Source: Nectonema munidae (lineage: Eukaryota; Nematomorpha; Nectonematoida; Nectonematidae). From it: 64,000 bases of DNA. The notes under the pieces were generated by a model. That model was not told the DNA's origin, did not search any database, and saw only the letters and a list, made by a program, of their open reading frames with translations. This document shows, in pieces, positions 45,708-60,700 of this stretch (position 1 is its first letter; each line of letters starts with the position of its first letter). The position numbers were made by a program, and so were the translations under genes. Where the stretch lies: assembly GCA_030549495.1 (NCBI GenBank), contig JAUIRK010000461.1:372001-436000 (forward strand), read 5' to 3'.

Positions 45708-48700
45708 ATGATGGCAAGTCGGATAACTTTCGTGCTTTTAACATCAACACTCCTTTTCATATTATTCCTACTTGCTCGATTATTATTTAGCAAATTGGAG
45801 TTGGCAGAGTTATTTGGAAAAAGTAATTACAAAATATACGTTAGAAAACTCGAAGAATTTAACGAAGATCAAAACTACAAAAATGGCATTTGTATCATCG
45901 TCTTACTTAGCAAGGAAAGTTCCCCGTCTACTGATTGCGAGAAAGCTTACATGCTAGGCTTGGAAGGTAGAGAAGAGGCACTTGTTTTTGCAATTGAAGA
46001 ACATGTTTCATGGAAGCCAATGAAGCAAAGAATTAATACCATACAACGGGTAATATTTTAAATGTGATAACAAACTCGTTTGAAAGTGAGAGTACAAAAT
46101 TCAGGGTCTACAATGGCAGAACTTCGGAAGCGCAAAATGTCGAATGGTATTAATGACTATACTAGACATAAGGTCGAATATGTTGTTTCATTGGTTTTTG
46201 GGTCATGTTTTCTACCTGTAGTTGTTAGTAAGAAAAAGGCTGTATCTAATATCTATCTATCCATTTTAATCAGGGGCGCACATCCTCAAAATTATTGGGG
46301 GGCGAAATTTTTTTGTTGCAATTTTCAAAATTAGTGGTCTGGAAATACCACGGGACACCAAATATTCAAGCAATCCTTTAAAATAGAGTGTATCAGCGCA
46401 TACCTAAAGTCCTAAATTTATAAGACTACTTTATATTTTTTTTTTACAAAATTGGTGAATTTAAATACTATACTTTCAGCGAAAATATTTTAATTAAATT
46501 TGCATATCGAATATGGTGCGCAGAAAAAATTCCCCCAATTAAAAATTAGAAAAAACGCCCCCAGTAAAAATGTTCCAAACAAAAAAAAATTCATAATTAA
46601 AATTAAAAAAAAATTTTTTTTTAAAAGATATGTCAAATAAAGTTTTTTCGTAAAAAAAAAAGTTAACTTTTCATCTAAAACATTTAAAATTTAATTAAAG
46701 TAAACTAAAAAACTCAGCATACGCAGTGGCGTAGCCAAAAAATGGAAGTTGGGGGGAGGGCATGCAAGGAATTTAGAAGGGGGGGGGGGGGGGTGCATGC
46801 AAGGAATTTAGGGGGGCAAGCATATTGGAAATAAAATTATTTGAGGGGCAGAAAAGGTATTTGGGGGGGGGGGGGGGGGGGCACTGCCCCCCTTGCCCCC
46901 CCCCTCTGGCTACGCCACTGAGCATACGACAATTTTTTAATACAAAATTTTTTTTATAAAACAGCAAATATTTTTGGACTTTGTGTGTAACAGAACACTT
47001 TCTAAATATAATTTGTATTTTAACTGATTTTAAGAACACATTCCCACAAATCTGCACCTTTGCTATTGTTTTCAAGAACTTTATAAAGAAAAAAACCCTA
47101 TAGATTAAGAAATTTTAGAAATTTAGCCTTTCAAAACGGTACCAAATAAAAATATTTATATAATTAAAAAAATCCTGAAAATCAAAAATTAGGGGGCATT
47201 TTTTCCTACCTTTTAATTAGGGGCATTTATTCCAGAGGCATTTTTCCCGGGGGCATTTTTTCTGGGGGCATTTTTACCTACAACCATCGAATATACACTA
47301 GTTTAAAAAAAATCCAAAATTTTTAGGGGGTGGAATAGACTTTTCATTTGAAAAATGAAGTAGTCTACCAGACACTTTACAGGAATTGATGAAAGGATAT
47401 TTGATTCATAGAGAAAACAAATAACTGAAGGTTGGATAGTTATATATGAGTGAATGTAGTCTAAAGGCAAAGAGTCTACTAGACAGTAGACACCCTCCGA
47501 TGTTTATATGAAAAAATGTGATTGATTCAGGGGCATGGGTATAAAATGAAGTTATAATTGTGCAAACAAAAAATTTTAATCGCATTATTTCATTTTACTC
47601 AGCATCATTCAAAAATAGTTTAATAACTAAATTGATACAAGCTACAAAATTATACACATAGAAATCATTATGGTCATTTTATTGTTTTATTAATTATGTG
47701 ATCGAAGTGTTGCAAATCTATGGAAGGTTATAGAGTTTAGTTAGATCGATTAAGTTAATTAGCAAGAACTTCGGCAAATTAGACTCATCTGTCATACGTG
47801 TATACAGGTTTATATTATTGAACTTATAATTTTAGAAATGAAGCTAAATAGGGTATATTTAATAATTATATCAGAAAACAATTAGGCAAATAGCTAATGC
47901 ATAAGATTCAATGACTGTAGACGATGCATTCGAAACGTGAGTGGGATCTTTACTGAACTATCTCTAATATTCAAAGTATTATAGTTATTTTTATTCATCA
48001 TATCTTTCGAAATTATGCCTTTTCATATCCAACATAACAACCAAACTATAACGATAACTAAATTTTCATACTTTTTGAATTTTTTTCATATAAACTCATT
48101 ATTACACTAAGAATTCAAGGTATTTTCAACAAATTGCTTTTCTCATAATGTGTTTAGACATAGACAAGTAAAAAATCAAGAGGTGTCTGTTTACAAAAGG
48201 CGTAAAATTGCATATTATAAATTGATATATGATTAAAGGGCGAACAAAAATTGACCTAATAACTACAAAATTATTGACTTTATGTAAAAAAAATATTGAC
48301 TTTTTGAGAAAAAAATTGACTTTTTCAGAAACTTTTTCTGAATTGTAAAAAAACTATATAGCGGTTTTAAACAAAATTGCAGAAGAAAAAAATCTCGGGA
48401 TTCTATAACTTCAAATTTCTAACTATGGGGCGTCTTTTTTTTCTAACATGCTTGTTTTACTCAAAAAGCGCTTGGTTGCATTTACAAGTTACTGCAACCT
48501 CAAATTTAAACTCTTGTTAATGCGACATTTTCATGCTTACCTAAATTTATAAATATGATGATGGTGTCCCGGTAAGCAAAATGTTTCAAAAATGTGAGTC
48601 AAAATATAATATAAAAATAAATATAAATGGCTTCATTCAGCAAGATAAAGTACCGGAGTGTAATTGTCGATCTGAAAGAAAAATTTCTGAGAATGGAGCC

Positions 48701-51700
48701 AAAAACAATAAAACAAATTTAAAGTTATCCTGTTTCTTTACAATAGTTAAATCTAAACGACTGGTAAAATAAAAGATTCTCAAAAAGTTAACACAATTCA
48801 TACAGTACAATTAAGGAACAAGCTAAGGAAGCCTGAAATTTTTGAAGAAATTCTATAAATGTCAATAAAAAAGACAGGTAGATCATCAATGTTTGAAGTA
48901 AGTATAAAAAGCCATCTCCGGTCCTATCATAATAATGGCAAAAGAGGCGTAAAACTGGTACGTCTTCTGTGATATCACTTGCACGCAAAATAAAATAAAG
49001 ACTCCCAAAAAAATTATAATCGTGCCAAACAAAATCATATGAAATAGCAAGCGTAAAAGCCCTGGTCGTCCTACTCTAAAATCTTTTCTTACTCGCTATT
49101 GATTCGGACAATAAAGAGATCTACAAATTTCTTTTAAAGTTGCACAAAAAGTTTGGAAGAAGTAAGAGGCTCAAAATAAAGTATGTACAAAAATATATTT
49201 TTTTGTTTTTCTTTCTTGTGATTTTTAATAAATAAAATGTTCATGCTAAAAATCTACAGCTTAAAAGCACAACAGAGATTTTCGAAATTTTTTAAATCAT
49301 ATAAACGCAATTTTTTTAAACATAAAGATAGACAACGTTAGTAAAATAAGTGAAAAATTTCAATAAAAATTTTTAGCTTTATTATACAGAAGAATTAAAA
49401 TATACAAGAAAATAATTAAAAAATATTAGATGAAAAGTTTCTATCTTTTGCTAGAAGTTTTTTTAGCATAGAAAAAGACCTGTCTACTGAACAAGTTGTA
49501 GCTAGGCATTTCTGCATAAATACTAGGAAATATCTTGCTTTTTCAGTTCTATAATATCTTTAATGTCGCTGTTTTCAAATCTTTTGTTCAAATAGTTTTT
49601 GATTCCACAATCATCTTGATCAAACTTGATAGAATAAAAAAGTTTTAGGCATTTTTAATGCTAAAATTAGTTGATTCAATTTTTTCAACAAGCTGGGCCA
49701 ACTGGATATAGTTTTGTTTTATGTTAACCAGCTGTTCATGTAACTTTGAACAACTGACGCTCTCTTTTGCTTTTTTAACCAAAACTCCATTTTTGCTTTC
49801 AAAATTATTCACGATTTCTTTTACTTTTGTAAGTGATCGCAGTAGTAAGAAGCAGCATTCAACCAGCTGGCGCCCATCTTGTAACAATTGGAGCTGGAGG
49901 GTATCCGATACTTTCAAAAGCAAATTTTCTTTTCTTATTTTTAACAGTGAGGTCCTTGGTTGAGGCAATCAAGTCATCAACTTCTTTAAAATAAAACTTT
50001 ATTTTCATTGCACAATTGTGCAATAAGTGAGCAAACATGTTACATGAAATAAATTAAAATAAATTGATTTTAATATTTTTCCACCAGCTACGTTATATTT
50101 TGTTCAATATAAAAATTTGCTGCAGCCGTCAGTAACAACAAAAATTTACTTTTTTCTACTTCACTTTTTTAAAGTGTCATCTGCCAGCAAAACTAAACTT
50201 TTCGATGTCAAATGATTTTCAATTATTTTCTACTTGCAATATCAATAATATATGTTTTCTGGCGCATCAGTTGAACCAATTAAAATAACGTTTTTTCTTG
50301 AATTTCACTTTCATCAATCACCAAAAAATATTTTTACCCATAATTTTTTTTCTGATGTTTTCTAACATATCTTCAGCAAGATCTTTAACGATGATTCTAC
50401 TAAAAGAAACCGGTAGTAATAAGAAGAAGAAGAAGAAGAAGATTTATTGATATCACATAAATATGAAACATATAAAATATTAAGTGTAAAAATTTGATAA
50501 ATTTGTATACAAATACAAACAAACAAACAAAATGACAATCAATAGTAATGATGAAAAATGTGATAACAAGTACCTCAAAAGGTTTAAAAGAAACCCGCTT
50601 GGAGAAGTACTATAAGTGATTAAACTAAATATAACTCAAATGAATAAGAAAAAAAATAATAATATATAAACAATCACAATTGAAAGACTTAGTAGTCTTC
50701 ATATAATAAACTGTATCTTTTATATATTACGATATGTTTGCAACAAAAGATCAATAACTGCATTTTTTATCGAAACAATTGAGCAGAAACTGTTAATAAA
50801 AGCAATATGACTATTATAAAAAGTCGAAAATTTATAAACAAGTGTTTGTTTAGATGATTTTAACCTGTAATAAGGTAAACTAAGTTTAAAATGCGACCTT
50901 AAATGTGGACGCACAAGTTCATGGTTAAAATTTAAAAGCTCATAGAATTCTTTGGGGAGAATTCCCAATTTAAATTTCAAACAAAAAATATAGAGTTTAT
51001 GCAGAAAAATATCGTCTATCTTCAAAAGCTTATTATCTACAAAGAGCACATTTGAATGAAATAAAGTTGGTTTATTAAAAATGATTTTCAAGACTCTCTT
51101 TTGTAGTGAGAATAACTTGTACAAGTTAGCATGTCCCCAAATTAAAATGTTATATGTTAAATGTGGTAGAAATAAAGCTTTGTAAAGTGTCAATAAAAGA
51201 TTTTTGCTCAAGTAATTTTTTAAGCATTTAAGTATACCTGTAATTGAAGACAATTTATTGCAAATAAAGTTTATATGAGTATTCCATCTTAAATTATCAT
51301 CCAATCTAAGACCTAATAAGCTAAAAGATTCAATAAATTGAAATCCCAAATACATTGTCGCATCATTTAAGCTAAATTTACGATTTGAAAAGATCATTCC
51401 TTTAGTTTTAGAATTATTTACTATTAAGTCATTAGAATAGCACCATCGGTATATCTGACTGATGTTTCCTTTAACAAATTTATAATTTTCACCAAATGAA
51501 GTGTTGGCCGAAGAAATTAGAAAAGTAATGTCATCTGCATATATTAAGAATTTACTATTAATGTTACTCATATATATATCGTTTATATAAATTTTAAAAA
51601 ATAGAGGAGCAAGGAGAGAACCTTGAGGGATACCACAATTTGATACTAAAAAGCTTGAAGAAACAGAATCTATGCATACGCATTGCCTTCTATTGATTAG

Positions 51701-54700
51701 ATAAGAATTAACTAACTTCAACGATGATTCAGTAAATCCATATGATTTCAGTTTATATAAAAGCTTGTTAAAACAAATTGTGTCAAATGCTCGTTTTAAA
51801 TCCAAGAAAACACCAATAGTATCATGCTTATTTTCAAGATTCTCAGTAATATTATTCACCAGAAACGAGTGAAAGAGCTCTGTTGAATAATTTTTCCTAA
51901 ATCCAAATTGATACCTAAAATACAAATTGTGATTAATAAAGTAGCTATCAATTTGAGTTGCCATAATTTTTTCAAACACTTTTGATAATGTCGTAATTAT
52001 AGTAATAGGCCTGTAGTTTGAAGTTTCAGTTTTTGCTCCTTTTTTATATATTGGAGTTACTCTGTTAATTTTGAAAGCTGAAGGAAACTGTTTTTTAATC
52101 AAACATTGGTTGAAGATAAAAGTTAAAGGAAAGCAAATGTGGTTAAGTATCATTTTGAACATATTCATGGAGATTCCATAATAATCTTCGCAATCGCTGT
52201 TTTTACATGAATTTACTGCCAATAAAATATCATTAGCATTGAGTAGTCTAAAGCAAAAACAACTGTTAACATCTGGTAAAAAACCTTTATATTGATCATC
52301 ATCACAATATCTAGGAGATATTATAAAAGACTTGTTAAATTCTTCAACAATAAGTTTCTTGTTACTACTTAATTTACCGTTGATTTGAATCTGCATTTCC
52401 CTCTTACAATTTGGCTTCATGATTTTATTAAATTTTCAATATATTTTCAAATATGTATCCTAAACTGGTAAAAAAATTCATTGATGGATGAGATCGTTTG
52501 TGTAGAGGTATGTTTGCTTCGGGAAAAGTTTTGAAGTAAATTCTTTAGGATATTTTTGAATAATTAAGTTTATTTTAGTAAATTTTCTCGAAGCAGTTTT
52601 TGGCATTGAAATTTTTACTTAAATAAGGAACACGAACAATCAATAAACTTAAGAAAAAGATTTGAAAAAATATTGACATAAAGAAAAATTATTAACCTTA
52701 AAAGAAAATATAATTTACTTTATTGACTTAAAAAATTTTCTTTTGTATTAGAAAAACATATAATAATCAAAAATATTTGTTTTCAACAACTTTGAAGACT
52801 TTTAAAAAAAATTGACTTTATTGACTTTATTCCCCCATACTTTAACACATGGGGCGTGAGTAAGGTTGGTTAGATACTGGTTTTCGATAACTCAAGGTCT
52901 TGGGTTCGATGGCGCATCAAGCCTACTTTCTCTATAGTTCGATACAAGGGGCGCAATTGTGCCTTTTTGATGAAAACACCCTACCAATTTCTGAAGTTTG
53001 AAAACACTGGATTATAGAAAAACTAAAGGTATTTATTACGATTTAAATAGTAGGAAGATTTCGTATCCAAAAGTAGAATGTATGTTTTAAAAAGGTGTCT
53101 CGGAGTTATTCCACAAATTATGTAAGTTTTCGAAAACAACTGTAATTCAAGATGTTTTCCTTCTTGCAATCGTTTATTTGATTACTTAACACAAGATCTT
53201 TGCAAAGCTCGTAAAAATAAATTTCAAACGTTTGTAGATGAATTTTCTGAATGTCCTTTCTATAAGTATGAACATGTTTACTTGATTTTCACTTCTATTT
53301 TTACTTTTGGAAATTTTTTAGATTGGCATCTTCGCATGCGCTAACATGACACTAGATGAACCAAAGACTGACATTTTCCATTTGGATTGCATACTTTTTG
53401 AGTAATTATTTCCATACTATGCCACAACATTAGTAATTATTTCCAACTGATAAACAAAACTTCGCATGCCTACAAAATATATTTTAAGTTATCTTAAATA
53501 AAATAAATTGAACAAAATGACAATAATTTTTCTGATTGGTGAATAATATAAAAAGTAAAATAATGAAGGGGATATCCTTTAGCGAAATTTAGTGTCTAGT
53601 AAAAACATAAGGGAAAAACAAAGAAAATTTTTTTAATTCTAGTGCAAAATGAGTAAAGTTAAAAAGATCAGTGCGAAAAATGTGAACTGAATAAATTAGT
53701 ACTAATTAATTGTAAATGAAAAAATTTTATAAATTTTATATGTAACAGAAATTTCTCAAATTTTAAGGAAATTAAAGAAAAAGAGATTCACACTGTCCTT
53801 CTAACATTATCTTCCATTCATATAAACGTTGAAAATTTTATAACCTGCGAAAACACTTTTAGAGACGGTAAGATGATTGTTATCGCTTTTATTATGATGT
53901 ATTTCCATAACGCTAAAAGTAAATGATATTTATTTTTAAAAATTAGTATTTATTATGCTAATATATTGTGTTAAATTATATTTTTTATATGTGCATGCAT
54001 TATATTTTTAAATTTTATATTGTTTTCCTAATTGAAAAGATAACTTTTAGATATTTAAAGCAGGGGGCATGAGTAAGGTTGGTTAGATACTGGGTTTCGA
54101 TAACTCAAGGTCTTAGGTTTGATCCCGCATAAAGCGTCTTTACTTATAGTTCGATACAAGCCTTTTCGATGAGAAAATGAGTTCAAATCAGAGAATCTAA
54201 AAATGAAAAGTTAAACACGGTTGGAAGTGAAAGTAATGCACAGAAAGAATAATAATAAGGGTAAAGATACAGTGGGGTGTTTTCATCAAGGCACAATTGC
54301 GCCGCTTGTATAGAACTATGAGAAAGTAGGCTTGATACGGGATCGAAGCCAAGATCTTGAGTTATCGAAACCGAGTACCTAACCAACCTTACTCACGCCC
54401 CCATAAAATAAATAAACTAATATACATGACATATTTACAGGAGGGGGGAATAAGTTTCTTGCATTAAATATATTTTTTGTGGCACTAATTATATATGAAT
54501 GGCATTTGCGAAAAACATTCTCATGAGTATATTAGACAAAAAATTTACTTATACCAACAAAACAAAATATACGAATCAAAAAATGCATAAAATCGATTTG
54601 AGTTACTTATACTTGACAATATGAAGTTAGTTATCATCGAAGAAATTATCAAAAAAAAAGTGGTAGATCGCCATAGAATAAAAATAGGAAGAAGATGAAA

Positions 54701-57700
54701 AATAACATAGGAAAAAGCACAAAAAATGGACAAATGGTAGAGAATATCTCATTGTGAAGCACTTCTCCAGAACCAAGTCTCAAAAAGATGCTCTGCAATT
54801 ATGTGAATGCCAAATATATGAATATTTAAGTACCAACATTCAGTACTAATTCTCACACTACAGTATTAACATTTTATGAATTAGTAATACCAAATTCACT
54901 TAACAAACTAGCAGTTCCTCATAAAGACCTCGGGTTTCGCAAAATGTCTCCCGTGGTTACACGAAAAAGGCACTTATGAGTTTTGTTTATCCTCTTTAAT
55001 TGTAATAAAGAGTTCACGACATTCTGTACCGAAGTCATTTCGTTATTAAAAATTTTAACAAAACTGGGTACGAAATGTCCTGCACTTCAAACAAAAATGA
55101 CAAATCATTTAAAAAAAATTTTGCTTCTTAAAAATCTCAACAAGGGGTAGAAATATTATATCTCCTGTCAACAGTGCTAAAAAAAATTACACCAGGAACC
55201 CATAATATATATTATATTTGTTTAAGTTATGCTTGTACTTCATGCAGCCTATTTTTCTAAAGTAGTAAAAATTGAACTTTTTTTGAAATCTAAATTATCA
55301 ATATACTCATTCTTTTATAAAAAGAATTTACTGTACAACTATTTTGAATATGTCATCTCAATTTTTAATTTTAAGAAAATTACCTAGTTTCAATGACTAA
55401 ATATGAATTCTTGAAGTTTGGCGGGGAAAAGTTTGCTAAATTTATTACTTCCAGCAAGCGTATTCCAATTACAAAGAGGCAAAATGTGAAGGTATGATTT
55501 AGATTTATAGAAAATGTCCTTATAGAAAAGATGTATCAGTGAGTAATACGGGCTATATAACCTAGACTTGAAGCATATATTTGTTGTAGCAAACTGATTA
55601 ACGACGATATTTAATGTAAAGCAGACTATCTGTATTAAAAAACATTTATAAAAGTAGACAATAATGTTTTTAAAAAGTCGACAATATACTCGACTCTCGT
55701 TGTTAATCGGTTAAACAAACTCTACAAGGTCATGAACAAACGACGTTCCGTGATTAAAAAAGTAATTTTGCCTAAGTAAACATTCGATTACTTGAATATT
55801 CGCAAAAGTCAAATTAAAAAAAATGTCTAAATTATTTCCCATCTTTCATCATCTCAAATCTTATTATGAATAAATAAAAGTTTCTTAAGTCAAATTTTGT
55901 CTAATTTGAATATATTTTATAGTCTAAATTAAAGTGACGATCTGTCACGTTTTTACAGGACTACCTTGTTTTAGATAGATTTAACAGAGAGTTTTAATTC
56001 GCATTCAAAAGAAAATAAAAGATAAATATATTGACAGAGTCAAGGCAACGACTATTAGCAAATCAAATTATGCTAAATCTCGCAATGATTTCATTGAAGA
56101 TTGCAAAAAAATAAGAAAAAAAAATCTTGTAAAAAGTATTTAATACATTACCCTCTCAAAGTATTCATTATGGCAACCATATTTTTTTTATAAATAAGGA
56201 GGACATCTTAAAATCTGAATGTTATCTAATTTTCATCACTAATTCAATTTTGTCCTGCATTTACCTTTAAAAACGGCTACTCTAGCATAAATGAAACTAT
56301 TTTTAAAGAATTTACTCTAAACAAATGGGTTGTTGCTTTTATCTCTGCATATATAAAGAGTGATCATGTTTAAAGCAAGATTTGGGCATCGTTACTCACG
56401 ATATAAAGATGGATATGAGATTGCTCAGTTGATGGATGATTCTTGAGAAAAGATCTATACCCATATGCTTCACAAACACAAAAGTGTGTACAAAATTTTT
56501 AGAAATATAAGATGAACAGGGTTTAATACTGCACTAAATTCTAAAGTCAAAACTTTGATTATTATTAAACCTACACTTCTTTTAGCACAAGATTTTTGAG
56601 ATTTTCCCATAGTGTAGACTTTAGGCCAGAAAATACGTCATGTAGAAATGATTTCTAAGATTGATTGTCTTGATGATTTATTTTAGGATACATCCAGTAT
56701 TTGCAAAACATGCAATTTTAATGACGTCGTTAACAAAATAGTCGCATTCAAAAGTTGCTTTATAGTAAAGGATATAAAGACTTCTTTGGATCACAAAAGC
56801 TTGCTTCACTTTCTCTCAAATGAGGAACTGGAGGTGATTAGCCAGGAAATTATGGCACTCAACGCGTATATAGTTCACTTACACACTGCACAGGAAGAAC
56901 ATATTACAAGCGGTAAAAGTATCAACACTTATACACCTCACGATAAAAATGAAAAGTTTAAAAACATTTTCCATATAAATTTGCGGGCAAACACTAACGA
57001 ATAATAACAAGAAAATATTATGAATATGGGCAAATTTGGAATAGAGTTTTTAGGATTCAAACGCCATACTCGTCACAAAATATCAATTAGAGCTAAAAGA
57101 GAACGAATAGTCAGTGAGAAGAAGAAATGGAGTTGAGAAAAGTACTCTCATTTGAAAAATCTTAAAATTTCATTATGATATTCTTCTTGGAATTGTGATT
57201 CCAACAAATTTTAAATTAAATATATTCCTTGAAATTTATTTATTTAGTTAATTGTATTTTATTCTGTTAGCTTAATTAAATTATAATGCTTCAAGTTAAA
57301 GGATATTATTATCACCAAAAATTTTTGCCATAAAAGCATCGCATTTTTGTTATGCTCAGAAAATTTTTTTTATAAAGCTTCCTTGACAACTCAGTTAATT
57401 CTCCTTAGCCATTCCTTCCTACATTGAGTGTTTAATAGATTTTAATTGACACAAATCTCTTTATTCAACTCAATGACCCTGGATTGGTACTGAAGTTAGA
57501 TCATCCATCAGATGTGATGAATCTCTAGCGAAAATCCAAATGGGACTGAAATTGTTAGAATAAGGGGTCTACCCTAAATGTTTGAACAGTGTTGGAAAAG
57601 GAAGATATCTAGGTAAAGGTAAAAGTACCGTAAGTTGTTTTCATCGAGAAGGCACAATTGCGTCGCTTGTATCGAACTATGAAGAAAGGAGGCTTGATGC

Positions 57701-60700
57701 GGTATCGAAGCCAACACCTTGAGTTATCTAACCAACCTTACTGACGCGCCTCTTAGAAGATATCTAGATTATTTTATGGTAAATAGAATAATAAATGTAC
57801 TATGCATGTAGGAAAGAAATTTAAGATTTACTTCGAAACTGCTAATTTTAATACAAATCGAAGAAACGGTGTTTGTTCCTTCAATGTCCGATGAAATATA
57901 ATCGACGAAATAGCAACGATTAAAATATCATTGACAAAATAATGGCTATGATGGTGAGATAGAAAATGTATTATGCTAAATTCAAATCAACTGCAACGAA
58001 GAAGAAAATGCTGATTTCTTGAGAGAAAGGGAAGGAGAAATCTCTGTTTGTGAAGAAGAAGGATTGCTGATCCCTGGAGATTTTTTTAGACATGTTTTTT
58101 TAGTTGTCGGTATCGCATCCATAGGCAAGAATAATCTCCCATAGCTGGACATATGGTAAGGATAGGAACGATCCGGGATCTGTTTCTTGTATGATCAAGA
58201 AACATGTTGATAAAGAAAGAAAGGAAATACCGAGAATAAATCTCGGATTGGGAATTTAGAAAAAAAAAGCGAAGAGACAATACAACTTAACCAAAATATT
58301 AAGAATTGTACAAACCTTTAAAATGAAAGAAATTTTAGCCGAATTAATTTTTTGAGGTTCAGGAGAAATCATATAAATTAAATCAAATTTGAAAATGGGT
58401 CTATTTAGATTAGTAACATGGACTGTCAAAAATATATATACCGAGTAAAGTGAATAAAAAATTTATTAAATATTGATTTTTGGCTTCCAGAAACAACTAT
58501 TTCTCATCGTCCATGCACAGATAGATTAAATGAAGTTAAAAGTAAAAATCAACAAGAAAATATTTTAGGAAAAGTTTTTTTAATTTTAGACATTCTAAGG
58601 GCGCTAGAAAAATCTTCAACAAATATGGGCCAAGCAGTAACATATGTTGAAAACCCTACTTTGGAGTTTAGATAATAAATAATCACTTAAATTATTTTAT
58701 TTTTGAAGATCCATTTAGTACTATTGGAGCAGAAGAAATGTACAAATCCACTGACCACTTGAACGTCTTAGAATGGTCTCGTGGAGTAATGAAATCCTTT
58801 CAAAACTTAACGCATATCGAAAATAGCGCTCTAACTCATATATTCCATGAAGAAAATATAGAAAAGTAATTATTTATGCGAGATTATTTCGATTTTTAAA
58901 ATGCATCATTGCAGAAATGTTAGTCTGATCGAACGGTTTTCACAGTGGGATCCATCGAGAGGTTATCAATGCATGTATTTAACCTACAACAAAAATAATG
59001 AAAGTAAAGCATTTCATATGTTAAAAGAAAATGTTCCACTCATCATATGGAACGGAGAAAATGAAAACTCTTTTCGAGATAAACTGGATTTTGTTATCAT
59101 TCCTGTTATTTTCAATTCACTAAATGATGCATCTATTTTGGGAGCTTTTCAAGAGTTTCAAGCTCATACGAAGAAGAAGAGGTTTGGGAAGAGAGTGAAA
59201 TTCTATTACTTGGTTCTTTTAGAAAATAACTACACAGACGATGAAGTAAGCTCTTGTCAATTTTCTATCACTCTCATAAAAACAAGACATCGCAAGCAGA
59301 ACATTTTTCCGGCAGTACATGGATCACTCGTTTTAACCGAGTGATCTTTTTAACATGCTAACATCATTTGCTTTAACCGAATATGAAAAAATACGAGTAA
59401 GATTTGGAATATATATTGAATAACTAGTAATGAATATTATGGCCTACAACAAATAAAATCAGTGTAATTTCAAAAAAATTTCACCCTTTCCAATCTTTAT
59501 GATTAGAATATTTGGAAAAAGGAAACAGCACTGCTTTATGACTTTTATTCACTTTGTGAGGACTGTTAAGATATTTACATACGTTGTGTTTAAAGGAAGT
59601 ATTAGTAAAGTAGCAAAAAAGGAAAGCTTCATTTAAATCATGGGTAGGGTTTACTTTCAACAAACAAATTCCGGATTCTATAGTGAGTTGTGCAAAGCTA
59701 GTTTTATTTGTGGCAAAATGTGTAGTTGTTCTCAATGTTAAATAAAAGTCACTTTAAAAAATACCGCCACAATTAATTCAGTATTTATGGAATATAAGTT
59801 CATTTTCTATGGGAAAACTCAAAGAATTAAGATTTTCAAAGTGACCGAAAAAGGAATTTCCTTTTCTTTCCAATTTAGTCAACTTTCTGTAAAGCAAAGA
59901 GTAAAGAAGAATATTTTTTCCTAATACCGATGACATTTACAGAGCTTATTCGATTTTTATTCAAAGTCGTAACTCTAGGTAGTTCTCATTACCCACATCC
60001 CTTTTAATAATAATTTACTAGCTCTTGTATCAATATTGATTCCCGATCAATATTGATTCGTATCGTAAATATCATGGTTTCGATCTAACTAATAAAGGCA
60101 TATGTTAACTATTAAGGCAAAGTAGATAACTAATAAAATTAATAATACATTTATTAACAAACGATTAAATTACCCAGCTAACTAAGCTGACTAACGATGT
60201 CGTCAAATCGTCTTACATTTCGTCAAAATTCTTTGTCGAAAGAAGGTGAAGAATGATTTGTCGTAAAGGTGAGCAGTTGCGGAATTTGTTGTCAATAGTA
60301 TTTAAACAGAGTGTTTATACCGAATGTAGATAAAGGCGGATTGAAAGGGCGTGGAAGTCACACGCCTCTCAAAAATTCTTGAAAAAGTGAGGAAAATAAA
60401 AAAACAAGTCTAAATCCTGAGTAATTGTAACCACTGGGGAACACTCAATCCACTTTTGAGAAACACTCAAGCCGGTTCACAACAGTTGAAACATTCCATT
60501 TTACTTATAGTTATGTTTGTTTTATAGTGAATTTCCATTTAAATAAAATTTTAATTTTGAGTCTAATGAAGCTACCTAAGGAACTAAATAATCTCCCTAC
60601 AATTAAGCTTTTAACTGTGTGTGTGATTAAATGATTTGTGCATTAAACGAATACAATTTGTTTTTCAGGCAAAAAGTAACATCATTTCAAAAATCGATGA

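Larger units (their letters stand above)
48240..52833 (-). mobile_element. hAT relic (second type), interrupted by a LINE
   Basis: The N-terminal start at 52625 reads MPKTASRKFTKINLIIQKYP, KEFTSKLFPKQ. Beyond the LINE come MLENIRKKIMGKNIFW (50370), EVDDLIASTKDLTVKNKKRK then FAFESIGYPPAPIVTRW (49990-49870), and GIKNYLNKRFENSDIKDII (49600). The order and words fit a known hAT-like transposase. A frame at 49968-49645 covers KVKEIVNNFESKNGVLVKKA. Outer limits are guesses from TTGACTTTATTGACTTTA-like words at both sides. Confidence 0.65.
54403..58708. other. CHPF intron DNA outside the listed exons and SINE
   Basis: Mostly AT-rich. 56340-56520 has a short frame (FGHRYSRYKDGYEIAQLMDD) that I cannot place. 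57960-58270 has purine-rich DNA with interrupted frames and no recognised family. Confidence 0.4.

Noticed and set aside
46773-47075. 100-codon minus frame with Pro and Gly runs
   Set aside because: Translation of G runs in the MITE at 46724 and flanking DNA.
58086-58280. 64-codon minus frame in a CHPF intron
   Set aside because: No recognised similarity, and the plus strand has no matching exon either.
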